Positions 6,629-6,696 of a stretch of 6,696 nt of DNA are shown here, piece after piece; position 1 is the stretch's first letter; each line of letters starts with the position of its first letter. Location: contig JADKJC010000008.1 of NCBI GenBank assembly GCA_016722465.1, positions 1 through 6,696 on the forward strand. The letters are read 5' to 3'. The translations under genes and the position numbers were made by a program. The notes beneath the pieces are model-generated. The model was not told the origin of the DNA, made no database searches, and saw only the letters and a list, made by a program, of their open reading frames with translations. The DNA is from Chitinophagaceae bacterium. Its GTDB lineage: Bacteria; Bacteroidota; Bacteroidia; Chitinophagales; Chitinophagaceae.

Positions 6629-6696
6629 GGGTTTGATTGAAATGGGTTTATACAATTGTATGAAGATAAAGTAAAAGCTGAGAGTTTCGTAGAAAT

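Noticed and set aside
6650..6661. Perfect 12-bp palindrome ATACAATTGTAT upstream of yccF copy 2
   Set aside because: It is short, AT-rich and absent from the matching site of copy 1, so chance is a sufficient explanation.

Overview
The window looks like chromosomal DNA from a member of Bacteroidota, probably of the Chitinophagaceae type. The pointers are a DUF3667 zinc-ribbon membrane protein, A-rich leaders without a clear Shine-Dalgarno, moderate GC with AT-rich spacers, and a multiheme lipoprotein-like cytochrome. The family calls come from motifs read by eye. No database search was possible.

Layout from left to right. (1) Positions 2-319 (+) hold the 3' end of an unidentified gene in three reading frames. 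(2) Positions 323-1362 (-) hold a SAM-dependent methyltransferase-like gene broken by about eight frameshifts; its stop is 3 nt from the stop of the first gene. (3) Positions 1370-2593 (-) hold an intact 407-residue cytochrome with six CxxCH haem sites, 7 nt ahead of the methyltransferase start, so the two were probably one transcript. (4) Positions 2594-2718 are a spacer with two related palindromic repeats 50 bp apart. (5) Positions 2719-3481 (-) hold a DUF3667 protein, an N-terminal zinc ribbon followed by membrane helices, with two frameshifts. (6) Positions 3482-3965 are a gene-free spacer full of hairpins and an 11-bp tandem repeat. (7) Positions 3966-4342 (-) hold a decayed yccF gene. 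(8) Positions 4343-4634 are a divergent spacer carrying a roughly 24-bp tandem repeat array that ends just before the next start. (9) Positions 4635-6236 (+) hold a Fic-family gene with an N-terminal winged-helix-like region, split by about seven indels and one in-frame TGA. (10) Positions 6256-6628 (-) hold a second yccF, about nine-tenths identical to the first and in the same orientation, so the Fic gene sits between two direct repeats.

The strongest overall impression is frame disruption. Nearly every gene except the cytochrome reads correctly only if single bases are added or removed, and several of those sites are short homopolymers. Either this is an unpolished long-read assembly or the region is accessory DNA decaying around one preserved gene. 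The sequence alone does not settle this. The parts most worth a second look are the Fic locus, with its operator-like repeat array and flanking yccF duplication, and the repeat-rich spacer at 3482-3965. I did not find a complete system that I could call new with confidence.
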